Source: Oscillospiraceae bacterium (GTDB lineage Bacteria > Bacillota > Clostridia > Oscillospirales > Ruminococcaceae). Taken from it: 64,000 nucleotides of DNA. Of this stretch, positions 16,197 to 23,820 are shown piece after piece. The stretch lies in assembly GCA_019423755.1 (NCBI GenBank), contig JAHZAU010000003.1, positions 62,001 to 126,000 on the forward strand, read 5' to 3'. Every line of letters starts with the position of its first letter. Positions within the stretch are counted from its first letter, which is position 1. The translations under genes were made by a program, and so were the position numbers. The notes below the pieces were generated by a model that saw only the letters and a list, made by a program, of their open reading frames with translations, did no database searches and was not told the DNA's origin.

Positions 16197-16874
16197 TCAG
16201 TCTTGATTCTGGCGGTTTTCACCAATGCTCAACGCAAAAAAGCTTTCCGCCAGCTTCATAAAGAAGCCGGTCTTTCCCTTGCGGAAATACGCAAAGAAGG
16301 ACGGCAGCAGGCAGAGCGCACCCACCAGGCAGACGATCATATCCAGCATGGTGTCGTTGACGCCGGTTTCCGCCACCTTCTGCGGGTCGTTATGCAGCAC
16401 CAGGTTGATGGCGTATTCAAAGATCTCCCAGCCTACCGCCACCAGCATGGTGAAGCTCACCGAGAACCAGCACACCCGGCCGCAGTCCACCGGCTCCGCC
16501 TTGTGCCCTGGCTTCAGCCAGTAATAGAGGATGACCCCCATCATACCGAAGGCAAAGCCGGTCAGGGTATGGGCCAGTTTGTCATAATAGGGGATCCGGC
16601 TGTAACCGTTGAACACCATACCGATGCCGAAAGCCATGGCGGTGTACAGGTGGATCAGAAAATGCAGCAGGTAGTTGGGGTGCAGGCGGGCCACCTTTTC
16701 CAGCATCCAAGGGACCAGCAGAAACAGCGGCGCCACCGCGGTCAGTCCCCAGTAATAGGGCGTGGAAAAGAAGATGTTGTACACCAAAATCACCAGGCAG
16801 GCCGCCGTGTAAGCGATGGCCCACACCCGGCAGATCTTCTGGTACGACGCATTGGTTTGAGCAAAGCGGTCCAT
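16197..16874 (-). CDS. DUF2238-like integral membrane protein
   Basis: A 225-residue polytopic membrane protein with about six hydrophobic helices. Conserved-looking charged positions occur inside membrane segments: the stretch YDKLAHTLTGFAFGMMG and VGWEIFEYAINLVL with NDTMLDMIVCLVGA. These patches match the DUF2238 (YjdF-like) pattern. ATG 16874 is preceded by AAAGGAGG. No operon partner is evident. The function is unknown. Confidence 0.7.
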   Translation of the reverse strand: MDRFAQTNASYQKICRVWAIAYTAACLVILVYNIFFSTPYYWGLTAVAPLFLLVPWMLEKVARLHPNYLLHFLIHLYTAMAFGIGMVFNGYSRIPYYDKLAHTLTGFAFGMMGVILYYWLKPGHKAEPVDCGRVCWFSVSFTMLVAVGWEIFEYAINLVLHNDPQKVAETGVNDTMLDMIVCLVGALCLLPSFFAYFRKGKTGFFMKLAESFFALSIGENRQNQD

Positions 16875-16916
16875 GGGGCTCTCCCTCCTTTTTGAATGAT
16901 ATTTTATTTATCCCTG

Positions 16917-16945
16917 CAAAATCGGCAGGGATTTTGCGTTTTGCA
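16917..16945 (-). terminator. Possible terminator after glpK
   Basis: An inverted repeat TCCCTGC/GCAGGGA lies between glpK and the next gene. The minus-strand T tract is weak (TAAATAAAAT), while on the plus strand TTTTG follows the stem, so assignment is tentative. Confidence 0.4.
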
Positions 16946-17028
16946 CAAAAGAACAGCGATTATTTTGACATATTAGTTTTTTTCGACAATAACGGGAAAT
17001 TTTACTGTAAAGCAGTTTCCCTGTACAG

Positions 17029-18528
17029 CTATTCCCTCTCCCAATCGAAGGCCCGTTTCACCGCCTTATTCCAGCCAGCGATGCGGGTTTTGCGCTGTTC
17101 TTCGTCCATCTGAGGCAGGAAGGTGCGTTCCACCTGTCCATTTTGCAGGATATCTTCCCTGCTCTGCCAAAATCCTACCGCCAAGCCCGCCAGATACGCC
17201 GCGCCCAGGGCGGTGGTCTCGATGCAGCGCGGGCGCTGGACCGGCACGCCGATGATGTCCGACTGGAACTGCATCAGGAAGTTGTTGGCGCAGGCGCCGC
17301 CGTCCACCTTCAAGGTCCCCAAAGCGATCTGGGAGTCCTCCTCCATGACCTGGAGCACGTCCCGCGTCTGGTAGGCGATGGACTCCAGCGTCGCGCGGAT
17401 CAGGTGGTATTTGTTCACCCCGCGGGTGATGCCCACCACCGTCCCCCGGGCGTACTGGTCCCAGTAGGGAGCACCCAGACCGGTAAAGGCCGGTACCACA
17501 TAACAGCCATTGCTGTCCGGCACCTTGGTGGCCATATACTCGGAATCCGCCGCCGAATCGATCAGCCGCATCTCGTCCCGCAGCCACTGGATGGCCGCGC
17601 CGGCTACGAAGATGGAGCCTTCCAGCGCGTAGGTCACCTGTCCGTCTAGCCCCCAGGCGATGGTGGTCAGCAGGCCGTTTTGGGAGAAGACCGGGCGGCT
17701 GCCGGTGTTCATCAGCATGAAGCATCCGGTGCCGTAGGTGTTCTTGGCCTCCCCCGGCGCAAAGCACGCCTGTCCGAAGAGGGCCGACTGCTGGTCGCCC
17801 GCCGCCCCGGCAATGGGGATCTGTCCCCCGAAGATAGCCGGGTCGGTGTAACCGTAAACGGCGCTGGAGGGCACCGGCTGGGGAAGCATCTGCTCCGGGA
17901 TATCCAAAATGGAGAGGATCTCCTTGTCCCAGCAGAGGGTGTTGATGTTAAAGAGCATGGTACGGGAGGCGTTGGAATAGTCGGTCACATGGACCTTGCC
18001 CCGGGTCAGCTTCCAGATAAGCCAGGTCTCCATGGTTCCGAAAAGAAGCTGTCCCCGCTCCGCCTTTTCCCGGGCGCCGGGGACCTGCTCCAAAATCCAG
18101 CGGATCTTGGTGGCGGAAAAGTAGGCGTCGATGACGAGGCCGGTCTTTTCCCGGAAGGAATCCACCAGGCCGCGCTCCTTGAGGCTGTCGCAGTATTGGG
18201 AGGTGCGGCGGCACTGCCACACAATGGCGTGGTAGATGGGTTCCCCCGTTTCCTTGTCCCAGACGACGGTGCTTTCCCGCTGGTTGGTGATGCCGATGCC
18301 GGCAATATCCTGCCAGGAGGCGTCGATCTTGTACAGCGCCTCCTGGGCCACGCCGATCTGGGTGGACCAGATCTCCATTGCGTCGTGCTCCACCCAACCG
18401 GGCTGGGGATAGTATTGCGGGAACTCCTTCTGCGCCATGCTGACGATAGTGCCCTGCCGGTCGAACAGGATGCAGCGGCAGCTGGTGGTCCCTTCGTCCA
18501 GCGCCATGATATATTTATGGTCGGTCAT
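17029..18528 (-). CDS. glpK: Glycerol kinase
   Basis: GlpK phosphorylates glycerol to glycerol 3-phosphate. The 499-residue length matches the family. The FGGY-kinase phosphate loop DEGTTSCRCILFD (residues about 11-23), the glycerol-binding WQCRRT region, the GAAGDQQSALFGQ segment and the C-terminal VDGGACANNFLMQFQSD motif are all present. I chose ATG 18528 because GGAGG lies 8 nt upstream; a TTG 15 nt earlier falls in that site. No glpF or glpD is adjacent, and it has its own promoter. Confidence 0.97.
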   Translation of the reverse strand: MTDHKYIMALDEGTTSCRCILFDRQGTIVSMAQKEFPQYYPQPGWVEHDAMEIWSTQIGVAQEALYKIDASWQDIAGIGITNQRESTVVWDKETGEPIYHAIVWQCRRTSQYCDSLKERGLVDSFREKTGLVIDAYFSATKIRWILEQVPGAREKAERGQLLFGTMETWLIWKLTRGKVHVTDYSNASRTMLFNINTLCWDKEILSILDIPEQMLPQPVPSSAVYGYTDPAIFGGQIPIAGAAGDQQSALFGQACFAPGEAKNTYGTGCFMLMNTGSRPVFSQNGLLTTIAWGLDGQVTYALEGSIFVAGAAIQWLRDEMRLIDSAADSEYMATKVPDSNGCYVVPAFTGLGAPYWDQYARGTVVGITRGVNKYHLIRATLESIAYQTRDVLQVMEEDSQIALGTLKVDGGACANNFLMQFQSDIIGVPVQRPRCIETTALGAAYLAGLAVGFWQSREDILQNGQVERTFLPQMDEEQRKTRIAGWNKAVKRAFDWERE

Positions 18529-18566
18529 CCCAATTTCCTCCAATCAAGCGGGAATATTCTGGGACA

Positions 18567-18595
18567 AGTATAGCATAAAAACCATAGGTTGGGAA
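18567..18595 (-). promoter_or_regulatory. Promoter of glpK
   Basis: The minus strand shows TTCCCA (18595-18590), 17 nt, and TATACT (18572-18567) ahead of the glpK start. Confidence 0.6.
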
Positions 18596-18618
18596 CAGGG
18601 AGGTCGAATTTTTAGATA

Positions 18619-19884
18619 TTATTCATAACGCAGCGCTTCGATGGGGTCCAGGCGGGCGGCCTTGTTGGCCGGGTAATAGCCAAAGAACACACCGATGAGC
18701 ATGGAGAATCCAGCGGCGATGACGATGGCCTGCAGGGAAACCTTGGCCGGGAAGCCCAGCAGCGACGCCCCCAAGAAGCCCAAGCCGACGCCCACCAGAA
18801 TACCGATGACACCGCCGATGAGGCAGATGATCACCGACTCCACGATGAACTGCACCCGGATATCGCCGTTTTTGGCGCCCAGGGCTTTGCGGGTACCGAT
18901 CTCCCGGGTACGCTCGGTCACCGACACCAGCATAATGTTCATAACGCCGATGCCGCCCACCAGCAGAGAGATGGCCGCGATGACCGAGATCGCAACCTGT
19001 ACGGTGTCCATCATGGACATATACTGGTCGATGATGGAATCCAGCGACATGGCCGTGATGCCGAAGTTTTCGTTGCGGGTATAGAACTTATTGAAGTACT
19101 CCTCGTAGGTCGCAGCCATGGCGCGGGCGTCCACGCCCTGGTTGGTCTGGACGGTGATGTAATAGTAGCCTTTTATGGTGTTGGTCAGGCGCTGCTCGGT
19201 GGTCACCGGGATGTAAAGATTGGTCTGCAGGTCCTTGTCGGAAGCAGCAGCACCCATCATCATGGACATGAGGGCGTTCATTTCATATTTATAGACGCCC
19301 ACCACGGTAAAGGTGTGGACATCCTTGCCCACATGAAGCTTGATTTCCTGGCCCAGCGGGTCCGCGTTGCCGAAGATGTTCTTGGCGGAACGGTCCGAGA
19401 TGACCGCCACGTTTTTGGCGCCGACGGTATCCTTTTCGTTGATGAAGCGGCCCTTGACCATCTTCACGTTGTTGACGGTGGCATATCCTTCGTTGACGCC
19501 GGAAGCGGAAACGTTGGCGTAATCCCGGCCGTCCATGATCTTGCCGGTGCCCATGCTTTCCTGGACGCTGATCGCCTTGATGTCCTCCTGGAAGCGTTCC
19601 TCAAACTGGCGGAGCATCTCGTCGCTGATCATATCCGATTCCTGCAGGCTGATGTTGTAGTCCATGCCGTATTCACTGGCCTTCTGCTGGACCTGGATCT
19701 GGATGTTGTTGGCGCCCATCTCCTGCAGGGAGGAGGACATGGAGTTACTCAGCGAGTCGCCCACCATGACGATGCCGATAACCGAGGCGATACCGATGAT
19801 GATGCCCAGCATGGTCAGCAGGGCGCGCATTTTGTTGGCCCGCAGGCCGGATACCGCCAGGGTGATGTTTTCGATTAAATGCAT
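18619..19884 (-). CDS. MacB-type ABC transporter permease
   Basis: A 421-residue permease with the MacB topology: a transmembrane helix near residues 20-40 (ALLTMLGIIIGIASVIGIVM), a large extracytoplasmic domain of about 220 residues, and three C-terminal helices, including SVIAAISLLVGGIGVMNIML and SVIICLIGGVIGILVGVGLG. TERTREIGTRKALGA is the conserved FtsX/MacB cytoplasmic motif. The start overlaps the ATPase gene end by 10 nt. Together with the ATPase and adaptor it would form a mechanotransmission-type export or signalling complex. The substrate is unknown. Confidence 0.9.
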   Translation of the reverse strand: MHLIENITLAVSGLRANKMRALLTMLGIIIGIASVIGIVMVGDSLSNSMSSSLQEMGANNIQIQVQQKASEYGMDYNISLQESDMISDEMLRQFEERFQEDIKAISVQESMGTGKIMDGRDYANVSASGVNEGYATVNNVKMVKGRFINEKDTVGAKNVAVISDRSAKNIFGNADPLGQEIKLHVGKDVHTFTVVGVYKYEMNALMSMMMGAAASDKDLQTNLYIPVTTEQRLTNTIKGYYYITVQTNQGVDARAMAATYEEYFNKFYTRNENFGITAMSLDSIIDQYMSMMDTVQVAISVIAAISLLVGGIGVMNIMLVSVTERTREIGTRKALGAKNGDIRVQFIVESVIICLIGGVIGILVGVGLGFLGASLLGFPAKVSLQAIVIAAGFSMLIGVFFGYYPANKAARLDPIEALRYE

Positions 19885-20588
19885 GGCCAGCCGCCCCCTT
19901 TCCGGTCGTCGATGATCTGGCCGTCGCGGAGGGTGACGATGCGCTCGGTCTCCTCCGCCAGCTCGTTGTTGTGGGTGATGAGGACGATGGTCTTGCCCTG
20001 CTTCTGGTGCAGGGTGTGGAACAGGTCCATGACCAGCCGGCCGGTGGCGGAATCCAGTGCGCCGGTGGGCTCGTCGGCCAGGATGATGGCCGGGTCGTTG
20101 GCCATGGCGCGGGCGATGGCCACCCTCTGCTTCTGGCCGCCGGAAAGCTCATTGGGCTGGTGGTCCATCCGCTCCTCCATCTCCACCATCCGCAGCAGCT
20201 CTTTGGCACGGGTGGTGCGCTGGGAGCGGCCCGTACCGGCATAGAGCATGGGCAGCTCCACGTTTTTCAGGGCGCTGGTGCGGGGAATCAGGTTGAAGGT
20301 CTGGAACACGAAGCCGATGCGCTGGTTGCGGATCTGGGAAAGCTTTTTGTCGTCGGCGCTGCTGATGTCCACCCCGCCCAGGGTGTAGCTGCCCTCGGTG
20401 GGGCGGTCCAGCGCACCGATGATGTTCATTAAGGTAGATTTACCGGAACCGGACTGCCCGACGATGGAAAGGAACTCCCCTTCCCTCACCTGCAGGTCCA
20501 GCCCCTTGAGGATGGTCAGTTCGTTGGGGGTACCAATATAGAACTTTTTGACGATCCCCTTCATATCAATGACGATGTTTTCGCTCAT
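19875..20588 (-). CDS. MacB/LolD-type ABC transporter ATPase
   Basis: This 237-residue ATPase powers the adjacent permease. Walker A is GQSGSGKST (near residue 44), the signature is ELSGGQKQRVAIARAMA, Walker B is IILADEPTGALD, and the switch His is in VLITHNNELAE. The conserved RNQRIGFVFQTFNLIPR Q-loop segment is typical of the LolD/MacB group. ATG 20588 follows GGAGG, 3 nt after the adaptor gene stop. Confidence 0.93.
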   Translation of the reverse strand: MSENIVIDMKGIVKKFYIGTPNELTILKGLDLQVREGEFLSIVGQSGSGKSTLMNIIGALDRPTEGSYTLGGVDISSADDKKLSQIRNQRIGFVFQTFNLIPRTSALKNVELPMLYAGTGRSQRTTRAKELLRMVEMEERMDHQPNELSGGQKQRVAIARAMANDPAIILADEPTGALDSATGRLVMDLFHTLHQKQGKTIVLITHNNELAEETERIVTLRDGQIIDDRKGGGWPCI

Positions 20589-20591
20589 GGA

Positions 20592-22439
20592 CTATTCCTC
20601 CGAAGCGCCGGGCACCAGAGCGTCCTCCGCCGGCAGAGCGGTGGGGTCCATCTGGATGGCCATGCCCTCGGTGATGCCTTCGGCGTTGGAGATCACCGTC
20701 ATACCCTGGCTCAGGCCCTCACCGGATACCTCCACATAGAAGTCGGTTTCCAGGCCGACGGTTACCGGGATCGCCTTGGCGATCATGCCCTTTTCGGCAG
20801 TCTCCGGGACCAGCAGGCAGGTGGTGCCGTCCGGACGGGTGTAGATGGCTTCCGCCGGTACGGCCAGCACCTCGTCCTTCTGTTCCAGGACGACGTTCAT
20901 GCGGGCGGTGGTACCGATGCGCAGGCCGCTGTCTTCATCCAGCACCTGGACGGTGGTGCCGAACTCCACGTCGGAGCCGGTCTTGATGTCGCCGTTGGCG
21001 TCCTTGGCGGCAACCGGGTCGATGGAGGAAACCTGTCCGGCGATGGCTTCCTCGCCGGTGGCGTCGGTCTTGATGATGACCGGCATGCCCTCCTTAATGC
21101 TGCCGATGTCGTATTCCTTTACGCGGGTGGACACCTGCAGGGTCTGGGTATCTTCGATGACGAAGAGCAGGCCGTTTCCGGGCTCGCCCACCTGGGCGTA
21201 GACGGCGGTGACGGTACCGCTGACCGGAGCGGTGACGATGGTGTCGTCGATGGTGTTCTGCAGCTTCTGGATGGCGTAGGACTGGGCCTGGTTGGCCTGG
21301 GCCGCCAGCTCACTGGAACGGATGTTGTCCTGTAGGGTCTCCAGCTGCTGCTCGGTGGCGTTATGTACGGCTGCTTTCTGGTCGGCAGCGTTGCGGGCGG
21401 AGCGCTCCGCCGAGTCGATAGCCTGGGCCTGCTGGTTCAGGCTGGAACCGTGGTAAGCGTCCTTGGCGCTGTTGTAGGCCGACTCCGCACTGCTGACCAT
21501 GCCCTGGGCGCTGGCGACAGCAGACTGTGCACCACTTACTCCAGCTTCCGCACTGGTAATTACCGATTGCAGCTGTTCGATTGTATCGAAATGTACCGAA
21601 CGTACTACTGCAAACTCCGTACTTAATGCAAATTTCTTTGTTTCCAGATCTTCGATTTCTTGAAGCAATTTTTTGGCTTCATCCGATTCTTTATCCTCTA
21701 TTGCGTTATACTTTGTTTCATTTTCTTCGATTAATGTTTCAATATTTTCCTTATCTGTGTTATATCTTTCTGCTTCTTTTGAATATGAAGCATTCTCTTC
21801 TTCTATCTTTTTCTGAATTTCATTGATATTAGTGGCAGCAAGGTTTTCTTCTGCTTCCTTCTTCATTTTTTCCGCCTGAGCCAAAGCCGCTTCGGCCTCG
21901 CGGAGAGCGTCGCGGGCGTCGTCCACGTTGCCTTCCAGCTGGCTTTCCGCGATGCGGAAGTTCTCTCTGGCGTCGGATACCGCTGCGCGGGCGTCCCGCA
22001 CGGCGGCGTCCGCTTGCAGCACGCTGGAATCCAGGTTCTCTTCGTAGTTATTCTTGGCGTTTTCGTAGGCCTTCTGGCTCATCTCGATCTGCAGGTCCGC
22101 CTGCTGCTGGGCAGTGGCGTAGCTAGCCTGCTGCTGGGCCAGGTCCAGCTGAAGGTCATCGGATTTCAGCAGGCAGAGCACATCCCCGGCCTGCACCTGG
22201 TCGCCGACCTCCACGTTGACCTGCTCCACTGGGTAGTTGAGGGTAGAGTAAACCTTGCGGCCGTCCTCGCTTTCCACGGTGCCGGTCAGGCTGACGGTGT
22301 TCTGCAGCTGCATGGTCTCCAGGGTGGTGGTGCTGACCAGCACGCCTGCGGCTGCGCCTTGGGAGGAAAGGTTGGTCCAGATCAATGCCCCGGCGGCCAG
22401 GACACATACCGCGGGGATCACGACTTTCTTTTTCAACAT
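20592..22439 (-). CDS. HlyD/MacA-type periplasmic-adaptor-like protein with long coiled coil
   Basis: The first gene of an efflux trio. One N-terminal membrane helix (VIPAVCVLAAGALIW) is followed by a split biotinyl-lipoyl domain (GDQVQAGDVLCLLKSDDLQL and later APVSGTVTAVYAQVGEPG), a very long alpha-helical hairpin (about residues 95-385) and C-terminal beta-barrel domains. At 615 residues it is much longer than MacA (about 370-400), entirely because of the hairpin. Residues about 190-300 are encoded by an AT-rich stretch unlike the rest of the gene. ATG 22439 has AAGGAGA. In a single-membrane organism the hairpin would span the cell wall rather than reach an outer-membrane channel. Confidence 0.88.
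   Translation of the reverse strand: MLKKKVVIPAVCVLAAGALIWTNLSSQGAAAGVLVSTTTLETMQLQNTVSLTGTVESEDGRKVYSTLNYPVEQVNVEVGDQVQAGDVLCLLKSDDLQLDLAQQQASYATAQQQADLQIEMSQKAYENAKNNYEENLDSSVLQADAAVRDARAAVSDARENFRIAESQLEGNVDDARDALREAEAALAQAEKMKKEAEENLAATNINEIQKKIEEENASYSKEAERYNTDKENIETLIEENETKYNAIEDKESDEAKKLLQEIEDLETKKFALSTEFAVVRSVHFDTIEQLQSVITSAEAGVSGAQSAVASAQGMVSSAESAYNSAKDAYHGSSLNQQAQAIDSAERSARNAADQKAAVHNATEQQLETLQDNIRSSELAAQANQAQSYAIQKLQNTIDDTIVTAPVSGTVTAVYAQVGEPGNGLLFVIEDTQTLQVSTRVKEYDIGSIKEGMPVIIKTDATGEEAIAGQVSSIDPVAAKDANGDIKTGSDVEFGTTVQVLDEDSGLRIGTTARMNVVLEQKDEVLAVPAEAIYTRPDGTTCLLVPETAEKGMIAKAIPVTVGLETDFYVEVSGEGLSQGMTVISNAEGITEGMAIQMDPTALPAEDALVPGASEE
21540..21870 (-). other. AT-rich in-frame insert in the adaptor coiled coil
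   Basis: By direct count 76 of 240 bases at 21601-21840 are G or C (about 32 percent), against roughly two-thirds in flanking parts of the same gene. The reading frame stays open and encodes a Glu/Lys/Asn-rich coiled coil (for example KKIEEENASYSKEAERYN). This suggests a recombined or recently acquired segment. Confidence 0.75.
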
Positions 22440-22458
22440 AATCGCTTCTCCTTGCTTA

Positions 22459-22480
22459 TTGTACTAATGAACTAATACAA
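22459..22480. promoter_or_regulatory. Putative operator (imperfect palindrome) in the efflux-operon leader
   Basis: The 22-bp element has arms TTGTACTAAT and ACTAATACAA, related by imperfect dyad symmetry. It lies just downstream of the -10 element and upstream of the adaptor start, a classic repressor position. It resembles GntR/YtrA-type operators, but no regulator gene is adjacent. Confidence 0.5.
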
Positions 22481-22507
22481 TAATATCATCAACTTTTTCA
22501 TTGTCAA
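22480..22507 (-). promoter_or_regulatory. Promoter of the efflux trio
   Basis: The minus strand has a perfect TTGACA (22507-22502), a 16-nt spacer and TATTAT (22485-22480), followed at once by the dyad element. Confidence 0.75.
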
Positions 22508-22844
22508 GAGGATGGAAGAAAAATTTCCCTCACCGGGCGGCCAGGCCCGTACCCTCCTCTTAATAGAGCCATTTTTGAAAATAGGACGGAACAGAATCAG
22601 TATACGCCCCCGGACCTTTGGTTACAATATCCAAAAAAGCCAAGATTCTTTCCGCCCCAATCCACGGGATTGGCAGGATTGCCCGGCCTTCATACTCTGG
22701 ACATAATTCCGTCACACTCTTCCCTTTTTTCTCCTTCGTCCTTTCATCAAACGAAGAAACACCGCCGTTTTCTTCACCTTACCCCCAGCGGGTGGCGAAA
22801 TTTTCCCCTGCCGCTTTGTAACTCTTGGAAGCGACGGCCTTGCT
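22508..22844. other. Intergenic stretch between efflux operon and sigG
   Basis: No convincing gene is seen here. It contains a perfect 17-bp inverted repeat CCAATCC-ACG-GGATTGG at 22657-22673 without a T run, and mixed-composition sequence. Short open frames lack ribosome binding sites or family resemblance. Confidence 0.5.
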
Positions 22845-22874
22845 GCATCACCCGGCGCCCCGGCGGGGCATACT
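22845..22874 (+). promoter_or_regulatory. Candidate forespore (sigma-F/sigma-G type) promoter of sigG
   Basis: GCATCA at 22845-22850 and GGGCATACT at 22866-22874 are separated by 15 nt. The second element fits the GGnnAnAmT pattern known for sigma-F/G promoters, and the first resembles their -35 box. It lies 46 nt before the sigG start. No sigma-A promoter is evident there. Confidence 0.4.
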
Positions 22875-22920
22875 GGGAGTGCAATCAACGGGGCCTGGCC
22901 CCACAAGGAGGAAACGCCAA

Positions 22921-23697
22921 GTGTACAGCAAGGTGGAGATCTGCGGGGTGGATACCTCCCGCCTGCCGGTTCTGCGGGAATCGGAAAAACTGGAGCTGCT
23001 GCGCCGGGTGCGCCAGGGGGACCGAGCCGCCCGGGACGCCTTGATCCAGGGCAACCTGCGGCTGGTGCTCAGCGTGGTGCAGCGCTTTGCCAACCGGGGA
23101 GAAAGCATGGACGACCTGTTCCAGGTGGGCTGCATCGGCCTGATGAAGGCCATCGACCACTTCGACGCCGACAAGATGGTGCGCTTTTCCACCTACGGCG
23201 TGCCGATGATCGCCGGGGAGATCCGGCGCTTCCTCCGGGACAGCGCCCCCATCCGGGTCAGCCGCTCCCTGCGGGACACCGCCTATCGGGCGCTGCAGGC
23301 CCGGGAAGCCCTGACCGCCGAGCAGAACCGGGAACCCACCCCCGAGCAGATCGCCCAGCGGCTGGGCTGCAGCCGCCAGGAGGTGGTGCTGGCCCTGGAA
23401 GCCATCACCGACCCAGTCTCCCTCTTTGAGCCGGTGTTCACCGACAGCGGCGACCCGCTCTGCGTCATGGACCAGGTGGGCAGCCTGGAGGACGACCGCG
23501 ACTGGCTGGACGAGATCTGCATCCGCGACACCATCCAAAGCCTGGAACCCCGGGAGCGGCGCATCCTGTCGCTGCGGTTTCTCACCGGGCGCACCCAGAT
23601 GGAGGTAGCCAAAGAGATCGGTATCAGCCAGGCCCAGGTCTCCCGCCTGGAAAAGGCCGCGCTGGACAAGCTGCGCCAAGCCGGGGGCCCGGCTTGA
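22921..23697 (+). CDS. sigG: Sporulation sigma factor SigG (late forespore)
   Basis: Sigma-G directs late forespore transcription during endospore formation. The 258-residue protein begins with the family hallmark KVEICGVDTSRLPVL, followed by region 2 (NLRLVLSVVQRFANRGE, DDLFQVGCIGLMKAIDHFD), region 3 and region 4 with the recognition helix QMEVAKEIGISQAQVSRLEK. The start is GTG at 22921, about 9 nt after AAGGAGG. The usual spoIIGA-sigE-sigG neighbourhood is missing; sigG stands alone here between unrelated genes. Sigma-F is the main alternative, but the N-terminal motif points to sigma-G. Confidence 0.9.
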   Translation: MYSKVEICGVDTSRLPVLRESEKLELLRRVRQGDRAARDALIQGNLRLVLSVVQRFANRGESMDDLFQVGCIGLMKAIDHFDADKMVRFSTYGVPMIAGEIRRFLRDSAPIRVSRSLRDTAYRALQAREALTAEQNREPTPEQIAQRLGCSRQEVVLALEAITDPVSLFEPVFTDSGDPLCVMDQVGSLEDDRDWLDEICIRDTIQSLEPRERRILSLRFLTGRTQMEVAKEIGISQAQVSRLEKAALDKLRQAGGPA

Positions 23698-23758
23698 TCC
23701 CGTGCTCCCAGCATACACCGTCCACCCGCTGGAAGGTCAAGCATTTTCGGTCGCTTGA

Positions 23759-23787
23759 TTGTGTTTGCCGCCAATTTATGCTATGAT
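23759..23787 (+). promoter_or_regulatory. Promoter of the helicase gene
   Basis: TTGTGT (23759-23764) and TATGAT (23782-23787) are separated by 17 nt, 33 nt before the start codon. Confidence 0.55.
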
Positions 23788-23820
23788 GAAGCTGATTCAT
23801 CCGAAAAAGGAGGGCCTCAC

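Noticed and set aside
22512..22706. Small plus-strand open frame in the intergenic region before sigG
   Set aside because: No ribosome binding site, no recognisable domain, and it overlaps the -35 side of the efflux promoter region.
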